Notes under the pieces: model-generated
The model's input: the letters and a program-made list of their open reading frames with translations, nothing else
Told to the model about the DNA's origin: nothing
Databases searched by the model: none
Origin: Candidatus Uhrbacteria bacterium
GTDB taxonomy: Bacteria > Patescibacteriota > Patescibacteriia > UBA9934
Reading direction: 5' to 3'
Length of the DNA: 43,641 nt
NCBI GenBank assembly: GCA_003453595.1
Contig: DMOG01000027.1
Span: 1-43,641 of the forward strand
Shown here: positions 38,085 through 43,641 of the stretch, in pieces
Numbering within the stretch: the stretch's first letter is position 1
How the letters are laid out: the number at the start of each line of letters is the position of its first letter
Translations under genes and position numbers: made by a program

Positions 38085-38708
38085 CTATTTATTAAATTTT
38101 CTCATAACCGCGCGCACAATTCCTTGGATGTTTATATCACCCTTAATAATGATTGGATCCATTGTGCTATTGGCTGGCTGTAGTCGAATGTGATTTGCTT
38201 CTCGATAAAATCGTTTCAGAGTTGCATATTGGTTGTCGAGCAGAGCTACCACAACATCTCCATTTTTTGGTGAGGGATTGCGTTCGATCACTACATAGTC
38301 GCCGTCAAAAATTCCGTCTTCAATCATTGAGCGTCCCTTTACTCGCAGAACATATGAGTTTTCACTATCCACCACAAAGTCTGTTGGAACTGCAAAGGCT
38401 TCGTTTTCCTCCACGGCCTCGATCGGTTCACCGGCGGTGATGAGTCCGGCCATAGGAAGCATGATGCTCATGACAGAAATTTCATCTTCAACAAGCTCTA
38501 TTGATCGTGCACTGCCATCTTCGGCTGTGTTAATCACTCCTTTTTCACAAAGCGCCTGAATGTGTTGATACACTGTCGACGGGGAAGAAAGGCCCATGCC
38601 TTTAGCAATTTCTCGATATGACGGCGTGTATCCATTTGTTTGCACAAAACGTTCAATAAAGTCCAGAACCTCGCGTTGTTTTTTTGTGAGCGGTGGAAGA
38701 GGGGACAT
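38085..38708 (-). CDS. lexA: LexA SOS repressor
   Basis: The 207 aa product has an N-terminal winged-helix DNA-binding domain (LTKKQREVLDFIERFVQTNGYTPSYREIAKGMGLSSPSTVYQHIQAL) and a C-terminal S24 autoprotease domain. The cleavage site Ala-Gly is visible in LITAGEPIEA, the catalytic Ser in VKGRSMIEDGIFDGDYVV and the catalytic Lys in QYATLKRF. RecA-stimulated self-cleavage would derepress SOS genes, probably including dinB nearby. A TATAAT promoter upstream is flanked by TGTTCG/CGAACA repeats that may be its own operator. Confidence 0.97.
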   Translation of the reverse strand: MSPLPPLTKKQREVLDFIERFVQTNGYTPSYREIAKGMGLSSPSTVYQHIQALCEKGVINTAEDGSARSIELVEDEISVMSIMLPMAGLITAGEPIEAVEENEAFAVPTDFVVDSENSYVLRVKGRSMIEDGIFDGDYVVIERNPSPKNGDVVVALLDNQYATLKRFYREANHIRLQPANSTMDPIIIKGDINIQGIVRAVMRKFNK

Positions 38709-38726
38709 AGTGTTTGGTTTTATCCC

Positions 38727-38757
38727 CCCTTCTTTCTAAGGAGGTGTTGGGGGTAAT
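38727..38757. repeat. CCCCCTTCTTTCTAAGGAGG palindrome
   Basis: A degenerate copy of the CCCCTCCTT/AAGGAGGGG family with the GTTGGGGGTAAT flank, directly upstream of lexA. Confidence 0.6.
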
Positions 38758-38765
38758 TATTCCCC

Positions 38766-38811
38766 TGTTCGTTTCATGTTTCTATTATAACCGAACAAAA
38801 ACAGAACGCAA
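38766..38811 (-). promoter_or_regulatory. lexA promoter with candidate operator half-sites
   Basis: On the minus strand TTGCGT (38811-38806), 16 bp, TATAAT (38789-38784). TGTTCG (38766-38771) and CGAACA (38792-38797) form an inverted pair around the -10, and a third GAAC-type site lies at 38804-38808. GAAC/GTTC half-sites are typical of gram-positive-type SOS boxes, though the spacing here differs. Confidence 0.5.
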
Positions 38812-38848
38812 GCGCGAATTGTGGATAAGTGATGGCGAGTATCTAGAA

Positions 38849-38877
38849 TTGACTTTTAAGCCAATTTTTGATACAAA
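38849..38877 (+). promoter_or_regulatory. Promoter of the 219 aa GC-rich cassette
   Basis: TTGACT (38849-38854), a 17-bp spacer and TACAAA (38872-38877), giving a leader of about 140 nt before ATG 39027. A perfect DnaA-box sequence TGTGGATAA (38820-38828) lies just upstream. Confidence 0.65.
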
Positions 38878-39026
38878 AATACCTTGTTCATTTGAATTGC
38901 TATGTGTTGAAAATGGCTTTTTGATGATAATATTTTGTCATTGAAATGCCGCTTTCAACAATAGGTCTCGTGATAATCCGGGTTTCTCGGACCATGACGC
39001 CGGCGGTGCAACAAAAGGAGCTGACC

Positions 39027-39686
39027 ATGTCCATGGACATGCTCGGTGACATCGTGAGGAAGCTCGTGGCTCTCCCTGAGTCAGAACTCGGGACAGTTTT
39101 CGACCTTCTTTCCAAGCTTAATGACCAGGAATGGGTACAAGCCTTCAAAAGGTTTCTCCGCAAGGAGAACCCATGGCCTATCATAGCCGGCGAAGAAAAG
39201 TGGCACGAGGAAAATGGTGTCATCCGCTTCTCGGTCATCACCAATGGAACGACCGGCGAGGGCTTGATCGCCCGGCTTGGGAGCAAAAGCCTCCGCGTGA
39301 GCAGATACGCGAAGCAGGTGCTCTGTTCGCCGGACTTCGTGCCGAGCGAGTCAGGTACGGTAGTCGATGTGGTTGTCCTTAAGGGTTCTCTTTTCGAGGA
39401 TAGCGTCCGGACCTCGGCGAATATCCGCGCCGAGGCCGACAAGCGCAGGCACAAGAAGTTGAACATCGAGGTCGCCTGCCTCATCCGTGAGAAATTCACA
39501 GACAAGGAGCTCGAAGCCATGGGATTGTGGGCGATCGTGGCAATGCACGATCCTATCGATGACTCCGATGGCGATCCGTCTCTGTTGGGCGCGAGCCGGA
39601 TCGACGTTGGTCGTTGGCTCAACGCGTACTCTGCCGAGCCTGACGATAGGTGGCATCACGCTTATGGGTTCGCGTTCTCTAAATAG
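39027..39686 (+). CDS. GC-rich accessory protein, patescibacterial 'FLRKENPW' type (219 aa)
   Basis: The start ATG 39027 has a textbook Shine-Dalgarno (AAAGGAG, 6 bases upstream). The product is soluble. Near residue 50 it has WVQAFKRFLRKENPWP, and near the C-terminus MHDPIDDSDGDPSLLGASRI and a RWHHAYGFAFSK ending. From memory this general layout (a helical N-terminus ending in 'FLRKE..W', a beta part, a 'DSDGD' loop and an aromatic C-terminal strand) recurs among hypothetical proteins of patescibacterial genomes; function is unknown. Base composition is well above neighbours (32 of 60 bases G or C at 39361-39420). A long antisense frame is a shadow. It has its own promoter and terminator. 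Confidence 0.75.
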   Translation: MSMDMLGDIVRKLVALPESELGTVFDLLSKLNDQEWVQAFKRFLRKENPWPIIAGEEKWHEENGVIRFSVITNGTTGEGLIARLGSKSLRVSRYAKQVLCSPDFVPSESGTVVDVVVLKGSLFEDSVRTSANIRAEADKRRHKKLNIEVACLIREKFTDKELEAMGLWAIVAMHDPIDDSDGDPSLLGASRIDVGRWLNAYSAEPDDRWHHAYGFAFSK

Positions 39687-39761
39687 CATACTTAGCACTT
39701 AGAACTTTGAGACTTTGTGTCCTCTGCACTTAGTCCCTTAGTCCTTTGTGCTTAATCTGTG

Positions 39762-39789
39762 GCCCCGTTCCGATTCTTCGGAGCGGGGC
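39762..39789 (+). terminator. Intrinsic terminator of the 219 aa cassette
   Basis: GCCCCGTTCCGA-TTCT-TCGGAGCGGGGC, 12 bp with one G-U; the T-tract is weak (TGAAGTGTTTT). ACTTAG/CTTAGT mini-repeats fill 39690-39755 before it. Confidence 0.7.
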
Positions 39790-39829
39790 TGAAGTGTTTT
39801 AAAAGATGTTAATTATTATTCCATAATGA

Positions 39830-39858
39830 TTGATTTTTCCACTCGCTTATGTTAATTT
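39830..39858 (+). promoter_or_regulatory. Promoter of the metK-like gene
   Basis: TTGATT (39830-39835), a 17-bp spacer and TAATTT (39853-39858) with an extended TGT, ending 12 nt before the ATG. Confidence 0.6.
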
Positions 39859-39870
39859 AAGCGCATAAAT

Positions 39871-40908
39871 ATGCTAAAGACAGTCGAGGTTCCACTATCA
39901 GGCCACCCAGATAAAGTCTGCGATCAAATCGTGGAAGGGCTTTTGGATGAATATTTGCGTCGTGATCCAAAAAGTCGGATTAGTTTAAAGGCGTGTGGAT
40001 CACATGGTATGTTGATGATTGGTGGAACAGTTGATTCTCGCGCTGATTTTGATGCATCAGCATTGGCTAGGAAGATTTATACAGAAATCGGATATGTTGA
40101 TGATATTGAACCATTTGTAAATATTGAGCGACCAAGTGAGAATTTGGCCAAAACAATTATTAATGGTGGAGCGCAAGGATCAACTGCAGTTCATGGTTAT
40201 GCCACTAAAGAAACACGAGAGTTTTTGCCACGCGCTTATGTGTACGCCAATGCGATCGCTCGGCGTATTGATGATCTTCGCTGTCATAATGAAGCATTTA
40301 GTTTTTTGCTGCCTGATGGAAAAGTCCAGATTACAATGGATGCCAATAAAATCGTGGTAGTAACTGTTTCTGTTCAGCATGATAATTCAGTAGACCGCAA
40401 TGTTGTCCAGACTAGCATTCTTGATCATGTTATTTTTCCAATTCTTGGAGACACATCAGGCATAAAGATTTTTATTAATTCTGCTGGTGACTTTTCTGAA
40501 GGTGGATTTTATGCCAGCGCTGGTGCGTCAGGATTAAAAGTTTTAGCTGACACTTACGGCGGACTTTTGCCTCACAGTGGTGCGAGCTTTACGGGGCGTG
40601 ATCCTTTGCAGCCAGCTCGAGCTGGTATGTTGATGGCTCGTTATGTAGCAAAAAATCTTGTTGCTCAAGGAGTTGCGGGAAACATTTTTATAACTGCCGG
40701 CTATGCTATTGGTCATCATGATCCAATATTTTTACAAGCCATGTCTGGTAAAGGTGAAGATCTAACATCGATTGTTAAAGATAAGTATGATTTTCGACCA
40801 GAGGCGATTGTGGAAAGATTAAACTTGCGTCAGCCGTTTTATCAAAGAATGTCTGTGCATGGTTGTTTTGGAAAAGAAGGAGCACCTTGGGAGGAGATTG
40901 GGGAATAG
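39871..40908 (+). CDS. metK: S-adenosylmethionine synthetase homologue with altered active site
   Basis: The 345 aa product (typical MetK about 380-400) aligns with MetK end to end: SGHPDKVCDQIVEGLLDEYL, GYATKETREFLPRAYVYA, SVQHDNSVDRN, KIFINSAGDF, LADTYGG, MARYVAKNLVAQGVAGNIFITAGYAIG. His and Asp of GHPDK and the Lys of GKVQIT are kept. Several residues known from E. coli MetK are not: GAGDQG is replaced by GAQGST (Asp118 lost), GDCGLTGRK reads ASAGASGLK (Asp238 and Arg244 lost), SGKDPSKVDRS reads TGRDPLQPARA (Lys265 to Arg; Lys269 and Asp271 lost). It may be inactive or have changed substrate. The ORF is intact and has its own promoter. Confidence 0.8.
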   Translation: MLKTVEVPLSGHPDKVCDQIVEGLLDEYLRRDPKSRISLKACGSHGMLMIGGTVDSRADFDASALARKIYTEIGYVDDIEPFVNIERPSENLAKTIINGGAQGSTAVHGYATKETREFLPRAYVYANAIARRIDDLRCHNEAFSFLLPDGKVQITMDANKIVVVTVSVQHDNSVDRNVVQTSILDHVIFPILGDTSGIKIFINSAGDFSEGGFYASAGASGLKVLADTYGGLLPHSGASFTGRDPLQPARAGMLMARYVAKNLVAQGVAGNIFITAGYAIGHHDPIFLQAMSGKGEDLTSIVKDKYDFRPEAIVERLNLRQPFYQRMSVHGCFGKEGAPWEEIGE

Positions 40909-40909
40909 G

Positions 40910-41027
40910 GAATTGAAAGTATAAAGTTAAAAGTATAAAGAATCGAATTATCGGTTCTTTTTTTTTGCCGTTTCAGTTCTCTGTATTTTTTTTACTTTGT
41001 ACTTTCAACTTTCTACTTTCTATCTCC
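40910..41027. repeat. GAAAGTATAAAGT tandem tract with complementary arm
   Basis: GAAAGTATAAAGTTAAAAGTATAAAG (40916-40941) and ACTTTGTACTTTCAACTTTCTACTTTC (40993-41020) are inverted relative to each other around a small AATCGAATTATCGGTTC hairpin with T's (about 40940-40968), which could terminate the metK-like transcript. Confidence 0.65.
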
Positions 41028-41032
41028 TGCGA

Positions 41033-41038
41033 TATAAT
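41033..41038 (+). promoter_or_regulatory. -10 box of the 41045 gene
   Basis: TATAAT ends only 6 nt before the ATG, placing the expected start of transcription at the start codon. Confidence 0.65.
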
Positions 41039-41044
41039 ATAAAC

Positions 41045-41770
41045 ATGAAACGATCATATTCTATTTTATTTATTTTTTTCATGATTATTTTAACAATTAT
41101 ATCTGTTGCTTTTTGTTTTATGCTTGAGCCAGAGCATATTTTAGTTCAAAGCGCAGATGGTGTAGTGAAGGTTGAAGGACTGGCGCGTGAGTCTCAAGAT
41201 GTAAGTATTGATGTGATTGGTAATTATCTTTACAAAATTGAGCCGGCCGTTAGTATGTTGGATCAGGCAATGACAATTACTTTTGATGTTTCGCAAGCGC
41301 AGTTTGATTTTACCATTGCCGTTTATAAATATAATGAAAGTCTATTGATGTGGGAGGCAGTTTCTTCGGGCATTGATCCTAGCGTGCAGGAGATTGTTAT
41401 TGATCAATCAGAGCTTGGTATTTACACAGTAAAACAGTATGTAACAATTGATGTGCCTGATTTTCTTGATACATTTGGAGAAATACTAAAAATGGCACCG
41501 AAAAATACTGTTGGCTATGAGTTAGCAACAGGTTTTGTTACTGGCGACGGTTCAGTGATTCGTATTTCTCAAAAAACAGAGCTGGGTGGATGTGATGGTA
41601 TTATTTTTCACGGAAATAAAGAAGAAATTTCGCAGTTGGAGCGTTATGCCCGTGTTTATATTGATGATGTTGAGCAAGAAGTTAAGTTCCTAATTATTGG
41701 TCGATGGTTTGTTGATGAAACAGCAGGATGCGATAGTGGACAAGTGCTTGGATCAGTGTTGGAAATGTGA
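41045..41770 (+). CDS. Secreted or membrane-anchored protein, unknown function
   Basis: The 241 aa product has an N-terminal hydrophobic segment (about residues 5-27) acting as signal anchor, then a soluble beta-rich region with two Trp/Tyr-rich strands (FTIAVYKYNESLLMWEAVSSG, ELGIYTVKQYVTIDV) reminiscent of extracellular Ig-like or lectin-like domains. Two Cys near the C-terminus (ELGGCDGIIF, ETAGCDSGQ) could form a disulphide. No family is recognised. A start 48 bases upstream in frame precedes the -10 box and was rejected. Confidence 0.72.
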   Translation: MKRSYSILFIFFMIILTIISVAFCFMLEPEHILVQSADGVVKVEGLARESQDVSIDVIGNYLYKIEPAVSMLDQAMTITFDVSQAQFDFTIAVYKYNESLLMWEAVSSGIDPSVQEIVIDQSELGIYTVKQYVTIDVPDFLDTFGEILKMAPKNTVGYELATGFVTGDGSVIRISQKTELGGCDGIIFHGNKEEISQLERYARVYIDDVEQEVKFLIIGRWFVDETAGCDSGQVLGSVLEM

Positions 41771-41813
41771 TAATATAATTATATAAGTTTATAATATTTA
41801 GGAGGAATATTTT

Positions 41814-42161
41814 ATGTCTAAGAAAGTCAAAGCTAAGGAAGAAGTAAAAGTTGTAGTAAAGAAGGTTGTGAAAAAACCAGTTGAAAAAATGAAAGCACCA
41901 GCTATGCCAAAGCTTACAGCAAAGAAAAAAACAAAGGTTGCGATGCATGCCAACGATGTTCATGAGCCGCTTCCACAAATTCATCATGTCTGTCGAAGTT
42001 GCAATGCGCTTCCGATAGGAAGTATTGAGCTCGTTAGCCTATTACTTGTTCTAGTTTTTGCCTTGTCGGCAGTGTTGATTACCAGTGTGTACGCATTAGA
42101 TCAGCGATCAGCCGAGATTAGTTACTTACAAACACAGATCGCGGAATTACAGGCTGAATAA
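41814..42161 (+). CDS. Lys-rich single-pass membrane protein
   Basis: The 115 aa product has a very basic N-terminal third (KVVVKKVVKKPVEKMKAPA), a CRSC motif before the membrane, one transmembrane helix (about residues 72-94, VSLLLVLVFALSAVLITSVYA) and a short coiled-coil end (EISYLQTQIAELQAE). It is one of the few backbone genes with a clear Shine-Dalgarno (AGGAGG, 9 bases before ATG). The basic tail could contact nucleic acid or acidic lipids. No family is recognised. Confidence 0.75.
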   Translation: MSKKVKAKEEVKVVVKKVVKKPVEKMKAPAMPKLTAKKKTKVAMHANDVHEPLPQIHHVCRSCNALPIGSIELVSLLLVLVFALSAVLITSVYALDQRSAEISYLQTQIAELQAE

Positions 42162-42173
42162 TAAATATATTCA

Positions 42174-42201
42174 AAAACAGACTCCAAAATGAGTCTGTTT
42201 T
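42174..42201 (+). terminator. Intrinsic terminator of the Lys-rich gene
   Basis: AAAACAGACTC-CAAAAT-GAGTCTGTTTT, a perfect 11-bp stem followed by GTTCTCTT. Confidence 0.85.
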
Positions 42202-42220
42202 GTTCTCTTAAATAATTGTG

Positions 42221-42226
42221 TATAAT
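42221..42226 (+). promoter_or_regulatory. -10 box of the cyclophilin gene
   Basis: TATAAT ends 9 nt before ATG 42236. Confidence 0.6.
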
Positions 42227-42235
42227 ATTGTGTAT

Positions 42236-42919
42236 ATGAAAAAACAAAACATTGGTCCGTATTTTTATGTCTCGCTACTTGTTTTGGCTGGGTTTGTCAC
42301 AGTTGGAGCAGGGTGCACAACACAGGAGGAATTAATTCAAGAGTCTGATATTTCAGATTCACAAGTAACTGAACAATCTATGTATTCATTCCCTGGGGTT
42401 TTAGATGATAGTCAAATCGAAAATAAAATAGTTCGTATTGAAACAGAAAATGGCGATATTGTATTTGAGCTCTTTGCCGATACTGCTCCAAAAACAGTTT
42501 CCAACTTTGTTTATCTTGCTAACCAAGGATATTTTAATGGATTAACTTTCCATCGCCGAGTCGAAGATTTTGTTATCCAGGGCGGAGATCCTATGGGAAA
42601 TGGCATGGGCGGACCTGGATATAAATTTGAAGACGAACTTAATGACGAATATCAATATGACCGTGGAATTGTGGCCATGGCAAACTCAGGGCCTGATACC
42701 AATGGCAGTCAGTTTTTCATCATGCTAGCTGATAATCCACTGCCAAAAGCATACTCAATCTTCGGCCGTGTATTGGAAGGTATGGAAGTTGTCGATGAGA
42801 TCGGAATTGGGGATGTGATGACTAAGGTGACGATTGAGTCGATTGATGGAAGTAATGAGGCAGAAGGGGAAGATGGTGCAGAAGTAGAAGGTGACACAGG
42901 CGCATCAGTTGCTAAGTAG
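42236..42919 (+). CDS. Cyclophilin-type peptidyl-prolyl isomerase lipoprotein
   Basis: The 227 aa product has a lipoprotein signal (residues 1-26, lipobox TVGAGC) and a cyclophilin domain (about 62-205): LFADTAPKTVSNFVYLANQGYFNGLTFHRRVEDFVIQGGDP with the catalytic Arg in FHRR, GSQFFIML, and FGRVLEGMEVVDEI. It catalyses proline isomerisation in extracytoplasmic proteins. The tail is acidic (EAEGEDGAEVEGDTG). In-frame ATG 18 bases upstream falls in the -10 box, so 42236 is preferred. Confidence 0.95.
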   Translation: MKKQNIGPYFYVSLLVLAGFVTVGAGCTTQEELIQESDISDSQVTEQSMYSFPGVLDDSQIENKIVRIETENGDIVFELFADTAPKTVSNFVYLANQGYFNGLTFHRRVEDFVIQGGDPMGNGMGGPGYKFEDELNDEYQYDRGIVAMANSGPDTNGSQFFIMLADNPLPKAYSIFGRVLEGMEVVDEIGIGDVMTKVTIESIDGSNEAEGEDGAEVEGDTGASVAK

Positions 42920-42963
42920 ATTGTCTAGTCGACAAGGAAGAGATTTATAAAAACAGTGTAAAA

Positions 42964-42991
42964 AGAACCAGGTATTAAATGTGCCTGGTTC
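42964..42991 (+). terminator. Intrinsic terminator of the cyclophilin gene
   Basis: AGAACCAGG/CCTGGTTC stem with an 11-base loop, followed by ATTAATT; a weak T-tract. Confidence 0.65.
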
Positions 42992-43106
42992 ATTAATTAT
43001 GGATAGTAAGACGAAGTTGTGGACTTAGTCAGAATGACTTAGACATGGAGACTTAGACATTTTGTCTGGATCTCAAAGAGAAATAGTCAACTATATCGAT
43101 GTTTTT

Positions 43107-43151
43107 GAAAAATTTGCCATTTAGGTGCCGATTGGACCTTAGGTGGCAAAT
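43107..43151 (+). other. Long hairpin upstream of the last cassette
   Basis: AAATTTGCCA (43110 region) pairs perfectly with TGGCAAATTT, and TTAGGT with ACCTTA inside, giving a nearly 20-bp interrupted stem followed by GGGTTTTTGAG. GACTTAGACAT mini-repeats precede it (43020-43058). It may terminate an upstream small transcript; its role is unknown. Confidence 0.5.
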
Positions 43152-43164
43152 TTGGGTTTTTGAG

Positions 43165-43193
43165 TTGTTTTAATTTACGAAAAAACTTAATAA
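43165..43193 (+). promoter_or_regulatory. Possible promoter of the 117 aa cassette
   Basis: TTGTTT (43165-43170), a 17-bp spacer and TAATAA (43188-43193). Confidence 0.4.
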
Positions 43194-43279
43194 AATCAGG
43201 ATTTTTGTTATTCAATGCTGGACATTTTTGGGTTTTTGTGATAAGTTGCTCTGCCATGGCTTACAATAAGGAGGTTGCC

Positions 43280-43633
43280 ATGAAGGACTTTTTCAATGTT
43301 ATGGCCGGTGTTCTGTTTACGCTCGCGTTTGCTCCATACATCTGGGCGATCATGCATAAGCGTGTCAGAAATTGGAAGTCCACATCGGTTTGGAGTTGGA
43401 TCGATAGGATCACGTTCGTTCGACCGGATGATAAGCCTGCGAAGCCAATCAAGGCCAGTTGGATCATCTGGGCGTCACTCGACACAATCACGTTTGCGGG
43501 AATGTACGCCGAAGGTTCCCTTAATTTGCAGATTACATCAGCAGTCGTGATGGCGTGGGTGACCGTGTTGTTGGCTCTCAAGCACGGACTTCCTGGGTGG
43601 CGTAGAGTCGACACCTTTGGGGCCTGTTCCTGA
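43280..43633 (+). CDS. Multi-helix membrane protein in a GC-richer cassette (117 aa)
   Basis: ATG 43280 has an excellent SD (AAGGAGG, 5 bases upstream). The product has three hydrophobic segments (about residues 3-24, 55-75, 82-100) and the pattern PAKPIKASWIIWASLDTITFAGMYAEGSL then ITSAVVMAWVTVLLALKHGLPGW. From memory, a patescibacterial family of membrane proteins carries the same 'KASWIIWATLDTIT..GM' and 'ALKYG.PGWTKLDKF' blocks and usually continues with further helices. Here the frame stops right after RRVDTFGACS, near the window edge, so it may be truncated or frameshifted. Composition exceeds that of backbone genes. Confidence 0.72.
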   Translation: MKDFFNVMAGVLFTLAFAPYIWAIMHKRVRNWKSTSVWSWIDRITFVRPDDKPAKPIKASWIIWASLDTITFAGMYAEGSLNLQITSAVVMAWVTVLLALKHGLPGWRRVDTFGACS

Positions 43634-43641
43634 ATAACATA

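Noticed and set aside
38900..39622. 240 aa minus-strand frame across the 39027 cassette
   Set aside because: Shadow of the plus-strand gene, which has a textbook SD and terminator; the minus product is Ser/Arg-rich with no recognisable domain.
39780..39870. SAM riboswitch before the metK-like gene
   Set aside because: The promoter lies 12 nt from the ATG, leaving no room for an aptamer, and no conserved SAM-riboswitch core is visible.

Overview
The window looks like a chromosome segment of a Candidate Phyla Radiation bacterium (Patescibacteria, most likely a parcubacterial lineage). The signs are an AT-rich backbone of short, tightly packed housekeeping genes, a minimal gene set (translation, peptidoglycan and division, lower glycolysis, SOS), a truncated MurE-like ligase, several patescibacterial-style hypothetical membrane proteins, and intergenic gaps packed with palindromic repeats. 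The lineage is inferred from gene content and style; no 16S gene is present.

Layout. 1-2.3 kb (minus strand): smpB, tmRNA (ssrA), infC, rpmI, rplT. 2.3-5.3 kb: small membrane proteins, an HtrA-like protein that has lost its catalytic triad, and a Wzz-like protein. 5.3-8.3 kb: an accessory island with a Phe-rich leader ORF and attenuator-like hairpins, three cassettes that are GC-richer than their surroundings (58 aa, 146 aa, and a 327 aa secreted coiled-coil/beta protein), and a structured small RNA candidate driven by a near-consensus promoter. 8.6-14.6 kb: PEGA/propeller protein, S41 protease, Nudix hydrolase, rplI, pyrG, rpmA. 14.9-27.9 kb: a dispersed cell-wall/division cluster (mraY, ftsW, murG, murD, murE, ftsB-like, ftsE, ftsX) with tRNA-Lys, tRNA-Thr, two tiny acidic proteins, a GT4 glycosyltransferase and a PPIase between them. 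27.9-30.9 kb: a processive GT2, rpsB, tsf. 31.1-36.0 kb: gap, a DoxX-like gene, pgk, eno and two tandem paralogous membrane proteins. 36.0-38.8 kb (minus): an SOS-like block of dinB, a DUF6504-like gene, an unlisted 54 aa gene and lexA. 38.8-43.6 kb: two more GC-rich cassettes surrounding a MetK homologue with a rewritten active site, two envelope/hypothetical genes and a cyclophilin lipoprotein.

Two expression styles coexist. Many backbone genes have a TATAAT-like -10 box only 6-13 nt before the ATG, so their mRNAs should be leaderless or nearly so. The GC-rich cassettes have long 5' leaders, canonical Shine-Dalgarno sequences and their own intrinsic terminators. The strongest candidates for something new are the Phe-codon leader and alternative hairpins at 5.3-5.5 kb, the small RNA at 6.79-6.89 kb, the autonomous GC-rich cassettes, the pseudo-HtrA, the divergent MetK-like protein, and the tandem hairpins fused to the tmRNA 5' end. 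Function calls rest on reading motifs by eye; no database search was run.
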